Assembly (NCBI GenBank): GCA_028278645.1
Contig: JANQDZ010000054.1
Span: 1-36,420 of the forward strand
Reading direction: 5' to 3'
Length of the DNA stretch: 36,420 bases
Origin: Longimicrobiales bacterium
GTDB lineage: Bacteria; Gemmatimonadota; Gemmatimonadetes; Longimicrobiales; Gaopeijiaceae
Shown: in pieces, positions 14,791-25,000 of the stretch
How the letters are laid out: the number at the start of each line of letters is the position of its first letter
Position numbering within the stretch: the first letter of the stretch is position 1
The notes under the pieces: model-generated
Databases searched by the model: none
The model's input: only the letters and a program-made list of their open reading frames with translations
Told to the model about the DNA's origin: nothing
Translations under genes and position numbers: made by a program

Positions 14791-14808
14791 CCATGCCGGC
14801 AGGCATGG
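14791..14808. repeat. Hairpin CCATGCC/GGCATGG
   Basis: CCATGCC (14791-14797) and GGCATGG (14802-14808) pair perfectly around a 4-base loop, directly after the repeat and 75 bases before the regulator start. No T-run follows, so it is a leader hairpin or operator rather than a classic terminator. Confidence 0.45.
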
Positions 14809-14883
14809 CTTCCTTGCGGCGCTACACCAGCCGTCCCTATGATCGGCCAGGACCGCAGAAGGCCCTCGAGAACCGAGCCAGGC

Positions 14884-15516
14884 GTGATCGAACTCATCAT
14901 TGCAGACGACCACAAGATGGTCCGCCAAGGCCTCCGTAGGATCGTAGAGTCCCACTCCGACATGGAGATCGTGGCCGAGGCCGCAAGCGCAGACGAGCTC
15001 AGAGAGGCGCTTTCCGAGACAAAGGCGGATGTCCTCCTGCTGGATATCTCCATGCCAGGTCCCGGGTTTTTGGCGCTTATGAAGGAGCTGAGAGAAGGCC
15101 ATTCGGACCTGCCCGTTCTGGTGGTCAGCATGCACGCCGAGGAGCTTTGGGCCGTCCAGGCTCTCAAAGCGGGAGCCGCGGGGTACCTCGCCAAGACCCA
15201 CTCGGCTGAGGAGTTGGCGGAAGGTATCCGCAGGGTCTATCAGGGGGGACGTTACATCACCCCGAGCCTTGCCGAGGCCCTTGCCCTGCACATGGGGCCC
15301 GAGGGTGGTGAGCCCCTGGTCCAGAGCCTCTCCCGGCGGGAGTTTGAAGTCCTCCAGAAGCTGGGTTCCGGAAAAATGGTCAAAACCGTGGCCCGAGAGC
15401 TCGGAATCAGCCAGAAAACGGTTAGCACCTATCGAACCAGGATCCTCGAGAAACTGCGTCTCAAGTCCACTGCGGAGCTGATCCGGTTCGCGGTGGAGAA
15501 CGATCTGCTGGACTAG
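14884..15516 (+). CDS. NarL/FixJ-family response regulator (REC-LuxR)
   Basis: Encodes 210 residues from a GTG start. The receiver (2-118) has acidic DD at 8-9, phospho-acceptor Asp54 (LLLDIS) and Lys104. The LuxR helix-turn-helix domain (about 145-205) has LSRREFEVLQ and ELGISQKTVSTYRTRI. It binds DNA when phosphorylated and regulates transcription. The GTG is chosen because the receiver starts right there; an ATG at 14839 would add 15 residues and neither has a strong ribosome site. It opens the signalling array. Its kinase is not adjacent; the orphan HisKA_3 kinase at 33351 is of the right type to be its partner. Confidence 0.88.
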   Translation: MIELIIADDHKMVRQGLRRIVESHSDMEIVAEAASADELREALSETKADVLLLDISMPGPGFLALMKELREGHSDLPVLVVSMHAEELWAVQALKAGAAGYLAKTHSAEELAEGIRRVYQGGRYITPSLAEALALHMGPEGGEPLVQSLSRREFEVLQKLGSGKMVKTVARELGISQKTVSTYRTRILEKLRLKSTAELIRFAVENDLLD

Positions 15517-15722
15517 AGCCTGTAGGAATCGGCTTACACGTAAACCCCCATCCCCTCACACTTTCCCTCTATCAGACCCGATACCGGCCGAGCGCCGGGA
15601 AACCGACCTTGGATCAGGAGGGTCAAGAGGCGGAGCCCCCCCAATCCGGCCCCGGGAGTCGTTTCTCCTCAGCAGGCCCGTAACACGAAGCCAGGGCCGG
15701 CCAAGTAGCACGAGGAGGACCC

Positions 15723-16118
15723 ATGAGAGTTTTGGTGGTAGACGACGCGGCCTCGGTTCGCCAGAGAATGGCCGCGGCAATCAATCGGACCGAAGGGATC
15801 GAGGCGGTCGCGGAGGCGGCGACCGGCGAAGAAGCGCTGGTCCTTCTTGACGAGTTCAAGCCAAACGTGATGACCCTGGATATGATGCTTCCGGGTATGA
15901 GCGGCCTCGATCTCCTCGAAGAAATCAGGGAGCGGGAAAGCGACGTGAAGGTGGTCGTTTTCACCAACTACCCCTACCCGGCCTTCCGGAGACGATGTAT
16001 GGAATTGGGGGCCGCCCAGTTCTTCCCGAAAACGACCGATGTCAGTCGTGTTTTGGAAGCGCTTCGAAACGGGGTTTCCGCTCTCGACGATCTCCAACCA
16101 GATCCGGGCCAAGCCTGA
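15723..16118 (+). CDS. Single-domain response regulator (CheY/CheB-type receiver)
   Basis: Encodes 131 residues and is a complete receiver with DD at 7-8, Asp53 (TLDMMLPGMSG) and Lys in FFPKTTD. There is no output domain, so it acts by protein contact or as a phosphate relay. A strong GAGGAGG site sits 4-5 bases before the ATG, the best in this region, and a 206-base upstream gap without a gene suggests a promoter here. The TGA overlaps the next ATG by one base (TGATG). Confidence 0.88.
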   Translation: MRVLVVDDAASVRQRMAAAINRTEGIEAVAEAATGEEALVLLDEFKPNVMTLDMMLPGMSGLDLLEEIRERESDVKVVVFTNYPYPAFRRRCMELGAAQFFPKTTDVSRVLEALRNGVSALDDLQPDPGQA

Positions 16119-17200
16119 TGGCCCTCGAACCCGTCCGCCCTCCCCCCCTGACGTTGTGGGGAGACGATCCCGGCAGGGAGTGGGACACTATCGTAACAGG
16201 GCGGGAGGAAAACCGGCCCAAGGTGGCCCATTCGCCCCATGTCCTCGTCGTTGACGACGAGCGGGAAGTTCGGATGGTCCTGGCGAAGATCCTGAGGGAA
16301 GAAGGGTTCGATGTCGGGTTGGAGGCGGACGGTTCAGGCGCCCTGGAATCGGCCCGGTTGGTTCGCCCGGACCTGATCCTCCTCGATGTGATGATGGAGG
16401 GCGTGGACGGTCTCGAGGTGTGCCGCCAACTCAAAGCCGACCAGGAGACTCGCCTGATCCCGATCGTCCTCCTCACCGGCCTTTCACTCCGGGAGGACAG
16501 ACTCCGGGGGCTGGAGGCCGGCGCGGACGACTTCCTGTCGAAGCCCGTGGATCGATCCGAAATGATCGCGAGGCTGCGAGGCCTGATCCGAAGCAAACAA
16601 TTCACCGACCGACTGGTGAAGGCCGAATCGGTGGTCCTCTCCCTGGCCCGGAGCATCGAAGGCAAGGATCCCTTCACAGAAGGTCACTGCGAGCGGTTGT
16701 CGGAGCTGGCGGTCCTCCTGGGTCAACGGCTGGACCAGGACCCAGTGGCCCTGGAAGCGCTGTCTCAGGCGGGGTACCTCCACGACATCGGAAAGGTGGC
16801 GGTGCCGGATTCGATCCTTCTCAAGCCCGGGCCGCTGGATGCGGAGGAGTGGGACGTGATGAAGAGACACCCCATTGTCGGGGAGCACATCTGCGGCCCC
16901 GTGGACTCCTTCCGAGAGGTACTTCCCATCATCCGGCACCATCACGAGAAGGGGGACGGGTCGGGGTATCCGGACGGGTTGGCCGGAGGTGAGATACCTG
17001 AAACGGCGAGGATTCTCCAGACGGTGGATGTCTTCGATGCCCTGACATCGTCTCGACCCTACAAGGACCCCATGGAGGTCCGAGAGGCAATTGGTGTCAT
17101 GGACCAGGGCGTTTCAGTTGGGTGGTGGGATCCGCCATGCGTCGACGCCTTCACCGAGTTGGTGAGAGAATCGCCCCGAGTTGTTGATCGGGGGAGGTAG
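16118..17200 (+). CDS. REC-HD-GYP cyclic-di-GMP phosphodiesterase (RpfG type)
   Basis: Encodes 360 residues. A 40-residue lead is followed by a receiver (41-155; DD 46-47, Asp90, Lys142), then an HD-GYP domain (about 170-345) with HD at 222-223 in [12 protein letters not shown] and [12 protein letters not shown] at 274-285. HD-GYP domains hydrolyse c-di-GMP with a di- or tri-metal centre, lowering its level and usually changing motility, biofilm or exopolysaccharide. All core residues are present, so activity is likely. The start overlaps the preceding receiver's stop; longer upstream starts would sit inside that gene. Confidence 0.92.
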   Translation: MALEPVRPPPLTLWGDDPGREWDTIVTGREENRPKVAHSPHVLVVDDEREVRMVLAKILREEGFDVGLEADGSGALESARLVRPDLILLDVMMEGVDGLEVCRQLKADQETRLIPIVLLTGLSLREDRLRGLEAGADDFLSKPVDRSEMIARLRGLIRSKQFTDRLVKAESVVLSLARSIEGKDPFTEGHCERLSELAVLLGQRLDQDPVALEALSQAGYLHDIGKVAVPDSILLKPGPLDAEEWDVMKRHPIVGEHICGPVDSFREVLPIIRHHHEKGDGSGYPDGLAGGEIPETARILQTVDVFDALTSSRPYKDPMEVREAIGVMDQGVSVGWWDPPCVDAFTELVRESPRVVDRGR

Positions 17201-17259
17201 CCAGGTCATCGAGCCGGCGACGACTCGATCCGAGAGCAGCCGAAACGGTAGGGGTGGAC

Positions 17260-17712
17260 ATGGCCGAAGCGACGAACGGAAGAGAAGTCGAGATTCTCCT
17301 GGTAGAGGACAATGCCACCGACGCAGAGCTCGCGTTCCGGTCGCTGAGGGGGAAGGGCATCAGGAACGAGATGTTCCTGGTAAAGGACGGCGAGGAGGCG
17401 CTGGACTTTCTCTTTTCCCGGGGGGACTACGCCGACCGCGACCAGGTTGGAAGGCCAAAATTGGTGCTCCTCGACCTCCGCCTTCCGAAGGTGGACGGGA
17501 TCGAGGTCCTCCGTCAGATCAAAGCCGACGATCGGACCCGAACCATTCCTGTGGTGATTCTCACCTCCTCCCGGCAGGATCCGGATATCCAACGGTGTTA
17601 TGACCTCGGGGCGAACAGCTACATCGTAAAACCGGTCGCGTTCGAGAAATTCGGCGAAGCCGTTAGCCAGCTCGGCTTTTATTGGCTGCTGCTGAACGAG
17701 CCTCCGAAATAA
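17260..17712 (+). CDS. Single-domain response regulator (Rcp1-like)
   Basis: Encodes 150 residues. The receiver (10-140) has VEDN (15-18), Asp72 in [11 protein letters not shown], and YIVKPV with the conserved lysine. The insertion LFSRGDYAD after the third helix is typical of Rcp1-type receivers, which partner hybrid kinases or phytochromes. The ATG at 17260 follows TAGGGG. It lies 2 bases before the hybrid kinase, which is the likely partner. Confidence 0.88.
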   Translation: MAEATNGREVEILLVEDNATDAELAFRSLRGKGIRNEMFLVKDGEEALDFLFSRGDYADRDQVGRPKLVLLDLRLPKVDGIEVLRQIKADDRTRTIPVVILTSSRQDPDIQRCYDLGANSYIVKPVAFEKFGEAVSQLGFYWLLLNEPPK

Positions 17713-17714
17713 CC

Positions 17715-20498
17715 ATGGGCAAGACGCTTCGTTCCGAGGAATGGGTGCGGCTTCTTATTCTCGAAGACCGACCGGAAGATGCTGACCTGGCCGTGCTCAG
17801 CATGAAGAAGGGCGGTTTTTCGGTCGATTGTGTGAGAGTGGAGACGGAAGAGGATTTCCGAAAAGAACTCCTGGTTTCAGACCCGGACCTCATAATCTGC
17901 GACTACAGCCTCCCTTCCTATGACGGCTACTCGGGTCTCCTCTTGGCACGTTCGTTGGCGCCCGAGATTCCCGTGGTCATGTTCACCGGTCCCCAGAACG
18001 AAGAGATCGCAGCCCAGTGCCTGAGGGCCGGGGCCCGGGACTATGTCCTCAAGGACAAGCCAGCCCGCCTCCCGCAGGCGGCCCGCGCGGCCCTGGAAGC
18101 TCGGGAAGCCGAACGGCATGCCAACCTGGCGCAGCGCCGACTGGAGGAGAGCGAAGAGCGGTTCCGAAGCCTCGTGGAGACAGCCAACGACGCCATCCTC
18201 TCGTTCGACATGGAGGGAATCGTCCGGTTCTGGAACCCTGCGGCGGTTGACACCTTCGACTATCTAGCGGATGAAGCCGTAGGGCAGGATATCGGCTCGT
18301 TCCTCGAAGATGACGAACAAAATTCCCTTGAGCGTTGGATCAAAAGTGTAGGGGCAGACCCTGGGCCGGATCTGCCGGGGATGCCCCTGCGGCTGACCGG
18401 GTTGCGAGAAGGGGGAATTCGATTCCCGGCCGAAGTGTCCCTTTCCGGATGGGAAGCGGACTCAGGGCCAATGGTGACGGCCATCATCCGGGACACCACG
18501 GCGCGGGATGCCGCCCGGATGGCCCTGGAGACCTTAAGCGCCGAGTACGAGCTCTTATTGAACACGGCCGGGGAGGGCATCCTGGGCCTCGATCGGGACG
18601 GGCACGTGACCTTCGCGAACCCCGTCGCATTGGACATGGTCGGCCTTCAGGCCGATGAGTTCTTGGGTAGAAACCTCCACCAGCTTGTTCACGCGGCAGA
18701 GGGGGACCAGGACCAGACGGAAGACGGAGACTGTCTGGTCACCGAATCGCTTCGGACGGGGGAACCCGTCAGAGCTGAGGACGTGTTCTTCAGGAAGGAT
18801 GGCACCCCCGTTCCCGTCGCTCTCTCCTCCACCCCCATCCGGGAAAACGACGAGGTGGTGGGGGCGGTGATGATCCTCGAAGACATCACGGCGAGAAAAG
18901 ACCAGGAAGAGGCCCTCCGTGCCTCGGAGGCGGAGTACCGGGAGCTGATCGAGAACGCCCCCTACGGGATCTACCGGTCGACCTTCGATGGGCGGTTCCT
19001 CTCCGTGAACCCGGCCCTCGTAGAGATTCTCGGCTACTCCTCGGAGCAGGAGCTGATGCAGGCGGGGCTCCCCAACCTCTACGCCGACGCCGGCGTAAGG
19101 ACCGGGGCTTTGGCGGAAGCGTCCCTTCACGAGCGGTTCATCGGCCTGGAAACCCAGTGGAAGAAGCAGGACGGAACGATCATCGACGTCAGTTTGTCTG
19201 GGCGGAAGATGGGTCCGATCGGCGAACGCCCGGAAGGTTTTGAGGTCATGGTCCAGGACCTCACAGAAAAAACGAATCTGGAGGCCCAGCTCCGGCAGGC
19301 CCAGAAGATGGAGGCCGTCGGTCAGCTTACCGGTGGAATCGCCCATGACTTCAACAACGTCCTGGCGGTAGTGCTCCTGAACTCCGAGTTGATGGCCATT
19401 TCCCTTGAGCAGGGGGAGGCCGTGGAGCTGGAAGACGTCCTGGCCATTCGGGACGCGGCGAAGAGGGCGTCCGGAATCACGAAGAAGCTTCTGGGATTCA
19501 GCAGGCGAGCGGAGCTGACCCTGGAGCCCACGCTCCTGAACAAGGTTCTCGAGGAACTTCAGGTGATGCTCCGCTCTCTACTCCCCGAATCCATCGATGT
19601 CCAGGTGAGGATCGAACCGCACCTCCATGACCTGGTCATGGCCGATGCGGGGGCCGTGGAGCAGATGATTCTGAATCTCTGCACCAATGCCCGCGACGCC
19701 ATGCCCGATGGGGGCCGCCTCACCCTGAGACTCACCCGGGAGATGCTGGACGAGGCCTTCTGCCGGCTCAACAGCCAATTCACGCCCGGCGCCTGGATGA
19801 AGCTGGAGTGTGAGGATACCGGCTCAGGGATGGAACCCGAGACGTTGGAGAGGATTTTCGATCCGTTCTTTACGACAAAACCGCCAAGCTCGGGCACAGG
19901 GTTGGGCCTGGCCATGGTGTATGGCCTTGCGAAGCAGCAGGCCGGGCACGTCTCAGCCATCAGCGAACCGGGTAGGGGCACCACTTTCCAGATCTTCTTC
20001 CCGGTCATTACCCCTGAGACCGAAGAGGCGGCGAGTGACTCCGGTTGGGAGGGGGACCTTACCGGATCGGAGACGATCCTGGTGGTGGAGGATGATGAGC
20101 ACCTCCGTAGGGCGGTGGCCTTGGCCCTGGGGAAACACGGCTACCGGGTCCTCCTGGCCGCTGACGGGGAAGAGGGGATGAAGGTGTATGCGGAACACCA
20201 CGATTCAATCGACCTCGTTTTTTCGGACCTGGTCCTTCCAAAACTGGACGGGATGAACTTCCTGGAGCGCCTCCAGGGAGAATTCGGACCTGCGCGGTTC
20301 GTTCTGGCCAGCGGATATTCGTCGGCCGAAACCGAGGCGAACGGGAGCCAACCCACCGGCCTGCCCGTGGTCAGAAAACCCTGGAGACTTCGGGACCTTC
20401 TCTCGACCATTCGGGCGGTTTTGGAGTCCGAACCCCCCGGCCTTCTGGCGTCGGTCGGTGAGAACAAAAAGAGAACCCCCTTCGAAGTGGGGACATGA
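17715..20498 (+). CDS. Hybrid histidine kinase REC-PAS-PAS-PAS-HisKA-HATPase-REC
   Basis: Encodes 927 residues with no membrane segments, so it is cytoplasmic. Order: receiver (12-125, Asp63 in ICDYSLP), PAS (about 148-270, 275-400, 403-525), HisKA with His544 in GGIAHDFNN, ATPase (about 640-760, G1/G2 boxes and SSGTGLGLAM), receiver (about 783-905, Asp838 in SDLVLPKLDG). The H-D-F-N-N type core with a C-terminal receiver is common in multi-PAS hybrids. It begins with a receiver, so it can take phosphate from elsewhere as well as sense through PAS. Start chosen right after the preceding stop; ribosome site weak. Stop overlaps the next gene by 4 bases. Confidence 0.92.
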   Translation: MGKTLRSEEWVRLLILEDRPEDADLAVLSMKKGGFSVDCVRVETEEDFRKELLVSDPDLIICDYSLPSYDGYSGLLLARSLAPEIPVVMFTGPQNEEIAAQCLRAGARDYVLKDKPARLPQAARAALEAREAERHANLAQRRLEESEERFRSLVETANDAILSFDMEGIVRFWNPAAVDTFDYLADEAVGQDIGSFLEDDEQNSLERWIKSVGADPGPDLPGMPLRLTGLREGGIRFPAEVSLSGWEADSGPMVTAIIRDTTARDAARMALETLSAEYELLLNTAGEGILGLDRDGHVTFANPVALDMVGLQADEFLGRNLHQLVHAAEGDQDQTEDGDCLVTESLRTGEPVRAEDVFFRKDGTPVPVALSSTPIRENDEVVGAVMILEDITARKDQEEALRASEAEYRELIENAPYGIYRSTFDGRFLSVNPALVEILGYSSEQELMQAGLPNLYADAGVRTGALAEASLHERFIGLETQWKKQDGTIIDVSLSGRKMGPIGERPEGFEVMVQDLTEKTNLEAQLRQAQKMEAVGQLTGGIAHDFNNVLAVVLLNSELMAISLEQGEAVELEDVLAIRDAAKRASGITKKLLGFSRRAELTLEPTLLNKVLEELQVMLRSLLPESIDVQVRIEPHLHDLVMADAGAVEQMILNLCTNARDAMPDGGRLTLRLTREMLDEAFCRLNSQFTPGAWMKLECEDTGSGMEPETLERIFDPFFTTKPPSSGTGLGLAMVYGLAKQQAGHVSAISEPGRGTTFQIFFPVITPETEEAASDSGWEGDLTGSETILVVEDDEHLRRAVALALGKHGYRVLLAADGEEGMKVYAEHHDSIDLVFSDLVLPKLDGMNFLERLQGEFGPARFVLASGYSSAETEANGSQPTGLPVVRKPWRLRDLLSTIRAVLESEPPGLLASVGENKKRTPFEVGT

Positions 20499-20890
20499 TG
20501 GCGAAGATCCTCGTAATCGACGACCAGCCCGAGATCCTCCTGGCGATCCGGAAGATCCTGGAGGCCGAGGGGCACCAGGTCCTCCAGGCTTCAGACGGGA
20601 ACGAGGCGCTGACAAGCTTCAAGGCCGACCCGCCAGATCTGGTGATCACTGACCTGTTCATGCCCGGGAAGGATGGAATCGAGTTTCTGCTGGAGCTCAA
20701 AACCGTGTCTCCAGCAAGCCGGGTGATCGCCATGTCCGGGGGCGGGGTTCTTCCGAGAGAGGAGATCCTGGAGTTCGCCGACGTGCTCGGTGCTCACACC
20801 CTTCTTCGGAAGCCCTTCTCCCGGGAAGAGGTCCTCGATGCAATCGGGAAGGTCCTCGACCAGGAGCTCGAAAGCCGACCGGGACGGTGA
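20495..20890 (+). CDS. Single-domain response regulator
   Basis: Encodes 131 residues and is a complete receiver: IDDQPE near residue 10, ITDLFMPGKDG with the phospho-acceptor, and LRKPFS with the lysine. ATGATG gives two possible starts (20495, 20498). The first overlaps the kinase stop by 4 bases, so it is probably co-translated and a direct target of that kinase. The next gene starts 28 bases later. Confidence 0.88.
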   Translation: MMAKILVIDDQPEILLAIRKILEAEGHQVLQASDGNEALTSFKADPPDLVITDLFMPGKDGIEFLLELKTVSPASRVIAMSGGGVLPREEILEFADVLGAHTLLRKPFSREEVLDAIGKVLDQELESRPGR

Positions 20891-20918
20891 GACCAATTCT
20901 CAAAGGGAGTGGAGACCC

Positions 20919-22004
20919 GTGGGACTGACTCATTCTTTACCGCCGCAGCCCGGCCCGGCCTTTCCGGAGGCGCGTTGGCCGGAGCCCACCGCAACTTCCA
21001 TCGTAGTCGTCGACGACGAACCAGGCATCCTGAAAGTCCTGACCAAGTTCCTGACCGGGAAGGGTTACATCGTCCGGCCGTTCGAGTCTTCCCTCGAAGC
21101 CCGGGATGCCCTCCTCGAAGAGTGTCCCGATCTGCTCCTCACCGATCGTCGGATGCCGGACATGGACGGTCTGGAACTGGCCAGAATCGCCATGGAGGAG
21201 GATCCGAACCTCCCCGTGGTGATCCTCACGGGCGAGGGAGACTTGGAGTCCGCCACGGAAGGGCTGCGGTTGGGGATCGCTGACTACCTCTCGAAACCGC
21301 CGGAGCTGGCGGAATTGGAGAGCACCCTTTGGCGGGCCCTCGTGAAGCGTACACAGGCCGAATTCCATCGGGAGGTGGAAGGGTGGATGCGGCAGGAGTT
21401 GGAGGATCGGGCCGATGAGGCCGTGCGGAAGGCCCAACAGCTCGAGGACGTGACGGTGGGTGCCTTCTCGGCACTGGTCAGCCTCCTGGAAAGACGCTGC
21501 CCCCAGTACGAAGGCCACAGTAAAGCCGTGGCCGACCTGTCAGCAAGCATCGCGAAAGCATGTCATCTCCCGCCGCCTGATATCGACGCCATTCGAACCG
21601 CCGGGTTCCTTCACGACATCGGCATGGTGGCGGTGCCTGATGCCCTGGTCGAGAAGACCTCTCCTCTTACGCCCGAAGAGCTGGACCAGATCAAGAGCCA
21701 CTGCTGGGTAGGAGCGGATATCCTTCGGCCCTTTACGCACCTGGGTCCGGTCTCGGATTTCGTTTTGTGGCACCACGAGAGGATGGATGGATCCGGATAC
21801 CCCGACCACCTCCTCGGAGACGCCGTCCCCCTGGGTGCCCAGATCGTCGGCGCGGCCGACACCTTCTGCGCCATGACGGAGGAGCGGCCCTTCCGATCCG
21901 CAATGGATCCGACTGAGGCCTTGGCAAAGATGATAGAAAAAAAGGACGCCTGGTTCTCAGCTGCGGTAGTTGACGCCCTGGCAGCCGTAGTGCACGAGGT
22001 ATAG
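20919..22004 (+). CDS. REC-HD-GYP cyclic-di-GMP phosphodiesterase, second copy
   Basis: Encodes 361 residues from a GTG with GGAG at 20911-20914 just upstream. The receiver (27-142) has VDDE (31-34), Asp76 (TDRRMPDMDG) and Lys126. A helical linker (145-175) leads to the HD-GYP domain with HD at 232-233 and HHERMDGSGYP at 285-295. The usual HDIGK reads HDIGM, so the lysine after the metal-binding HD is lost; metal ligands otherwise look intact. Probably an active phosphodiesterase, or one with altered chemistry. It is related to but clearly diverged from the copy at 16118-17200. Confidence 0.9.
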   Translation: MGLTHSLPPQPGPAFPEARWPEPTATSIVVVDDEPGILKVLTKFLTGKGYIVRPFESSLEARDALLEECPDLLLTDRRMPDMDGLELARIAMEEDPNLPVVILTGEGDLESATEGLRLGIADYLSKPPELAELESTLWRALVKRTQAEFHREVEGWMRQELEDRADEAVRKAQQLEDVTVGAFSALVSLLERRCPQYEGHSKAVADLSASIAKACHLPPPDIDAIRTAGFLHDIGMVAVPDALVEKTSPLTPEELDQIKSHCWVGADILRPFTHLGPVSDFVLWHHERMDGSGYPDHLLGDAVPLGAQIVGAADTFCAMTEERPFRSAMDPTEALAKMIEKKDAWFSAAVVDALAAVVHEV

Positions 22005-22012
22005 GACGAGCG

Positions 22013-25000
22013 ATGAACAACCCGTACCAGATGGCATTCGAGAACAGCCTGGCCGGGATCGTGACCACCTCACCGGACCGAACGTTCCTCGAAGTCAACC
22101 AACGCGCGGGCGAGATCCTGGGCTATAACCCAGCCGATCTCATAGGGAAACCGTCGGAGATGGTTCATGTCTCACGGGAGAATTACCTCCAGTTCGGAGA
22201 AGCCGTGGTGGCGTCCCTCCCCGAAAAGAGAGCATTCCGGCACCGCTTGCCCCTGCGAAAAAAGGACGGGGACGAGATTCTGGCGGAGTTATCGGGTGCT
22301 CCACTGAACGGGGTGGACCTCGAGGACGGCGTTGTGTGGATCTTTTTTGACGTTTCCGACCAGGCTCGGGCCGAAGATGAGGTACTCCGGACCAAGCGCA
22401 TGTTGGCCGCGACCGTTGAAGCGGTCCAATCCGCCATTGTCACGGTCGACGTAGACAGCCTAACGATCGTCGATGCGAACAGCGCGGCAGGGGAGCTCCT
22501 TGGCGTCTCCGTAGACGATTTACTGGGAGCCCCCTGCCAAGACTACATCTGCGGAGAAATCTGCGAGTGCCCATTCCGGGATGCCCAGGAACCCGTCATC
22601 GGCAGGGAAACTCTTCTGAGTCATGCGGACGGCTCGGATCTCCACGTCCTGAAGAGCGTCGCGCCGCTGGATCAGAACGGCCGGCAGTTCCTGGTCGAAA
22701 ACCTGGTGGACCTGAGCGGGGTGAGGAAAGCCGAGGAGGCCGCCCGGGAGACCCTCCAGCGTTTGACGACGATCAGCAATGCCGCCCTCGACGGGGTCAT
22801 CATGATGGACCACGAAGGAAAGGTGGAGTTCTGGAATCCGGCCGCAGAGGGCATCTTCGGGTACACAGAAGAGGAGATCCTGGGAGCTAACCTCCACGAA
22901 GTCCTTGCCCCCGCGCGATTCAGAGATGCCTTCAATGCAAATTGGCCCCACTTCCTGAAGACCGGTGAGGGCGCAGCGGTGGGTCAGAACCGGGAACTTC
23001 GGGGCGTCCACAAAGACGGCCGAGAGGTTCCGGTGGAGCTATCCCTTTCAGCCACGGAGCGGGGCGGAAAATGGTGTGCGGTGGGAGTGGTCCGGGACAT
23101 CACGTCTCAGAAGCTGGCCGAAGCCCAGCTCCATGAAACCCATCAGAAGTACGAGAGCATGGTTGAGAATCTGGGGGTCGGGGTTTCCCTGATCTCTCCG
23201 AAAATGGAGATCCTGGAGTTGAACAAGACCATGCGGGACTGGTTTCCCCACGTGGATCTAAAGGATCGCCCCACCTGTTACGAGGCGTTCAACCAGCCCC
23301 CTCGGGACGAGGTATGCGAGTACTGCCCAACCGTGAAGGCGCTGAAAGACGGACAGGTTCACGAAGCCATTACGGACACCCTGGCTGGTGAGGAAGTCCT
23401 CCACTACCGCATCGTTTCCACTCCCATCCTGGACGATACCGGCCGGATCGAGGCGGCCATCGAAATGGTCCAGGACGTAACGGAGGCGAGGCGTGCGGAG
23501 GAACAAACCCTGTTGTTCCGCCGCCTGATCGACGCAAGCACGGACGGGGTGTTCCTCATTGATGCCCCGACCGCGGCTTTCGTAGACGCGAACGAAGAGG
23601 CATGCAGGTCTCTCGGGTATTCAAGGGACGAGCTGCTCTCCATTACCCTGCACGACGTCGTCGCCGACATGCCGGAGGGTTTCCACTGGGAGGGGTTGGT
23701 CGAGCATTTGAGGACCCACCGCGGCATGACGGTGAACGGCAGTCACGTGCGAAAAGACCGGTCGAGCTTTCCGGTGGAGGTGAGTATCACTGTGGTGGGG
23801 ACCAACGGCACCGAGACCATCGTCGCCGTCGCCCGGGACGTAACCGAGCGGAAGGAAGCGGAGGATGAGCTTCGGGCCGCGAACGCACGCCTCGAAGCCC
23901 AGTCCATCCACTCCGCTCAGCTCGCCGAGGCTGCCCAAGCCGCCAACCAGGCAAAGAGCGAATTCCTGGCCAGGATGAGTCACGAAATCCGGACGCCCAT
24001 GAACGGCGTCATCGGGATGACCGAAATCCTGATGGACCTGAATCTCACACAGGCCCAGAAGGACTGCGCCGAAACCATTCGACACAGTGGAGACGCACTC
24101 CTTTCCATCATCAACGACCTCCTGGACTTCTCGAAGGCGGAGGCCGGCAAGCTGGACCTGGAGGTGATGGACTTCGACCTCCGTACGACCCTCGAGGACT
24201 TGAGCGACCTGTTGGCCGTGCGAGCCCATCAAAAAGGTCTGGAGTTTCTGAACCTCATCGATCCCGCGGTGCCTGCGCTGGTTCGGGGCGATCCCGGAAG
24301 GCTGCGACAGATTCTGACCAATCTCATCGGCAACGCTGTGAAGTTCACCGATCAGGGAACTGTCCAGGTAAAGACCTCGGTGGATGATGATGAGGAGGAT
24401 CGGGTAACCCTGCGTTTCACCGTCATCGACCAGGGAATCGGAGTCCCGGAGGATCGTCGGGACCGCCTGTTCACTCCTTTCGAGCAGGCGGACGGCTCTC
24501 TCACCAGGCGCTTCGGAGGCACCGGGCTGGGCCTGTCTATCGCGAAACAACTCGTTGACCTCATGCAGGGGGACATCGGGTTCGAGAGCCACCAGGGCGA
24601 GGGCTCCGAGTTCTGGTTCACCGCGGTCCTGGAAAAACAGGCGAGGGCGGGGGGTCGGCTTTCAGGGGACCTTCAGAAACTCGAGGGAAAGCGGGTCCTG
24701 GTGGTCGACGACAACCGGATCAACCGGATCTTCGTCTGCCAGCTTCTTCGGTCCTGGGGTTGCAGGGAAGCGGAGGCCACCGATGGGGAATCAGCACTCT
24801 CGAAGCTGAAGCAGGCCAAGGAAGTGAACGACGCCTTCGATCTGGCCATCTTGGATATGCAGATGCCGGGTATGGACGGTGAGACCCTCCAGAGAAAGAT
24901 CGCGACCGACCCGGCTTTGGACGGAGGTCCCCCGCTTGTCATGCTGACCTCCCTGGGGATCCGGGGGGACGCCGCTCGACTCGCCAGCTCCGGGTTCGCA

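Noticed and set aside
14584-14838. Longer start for the NarL-type regulator inside the epimerase gene
   Set aside because: It would translate the epimerase out of frame and the 125-bp repeat; the receiver fold begins at 14884.
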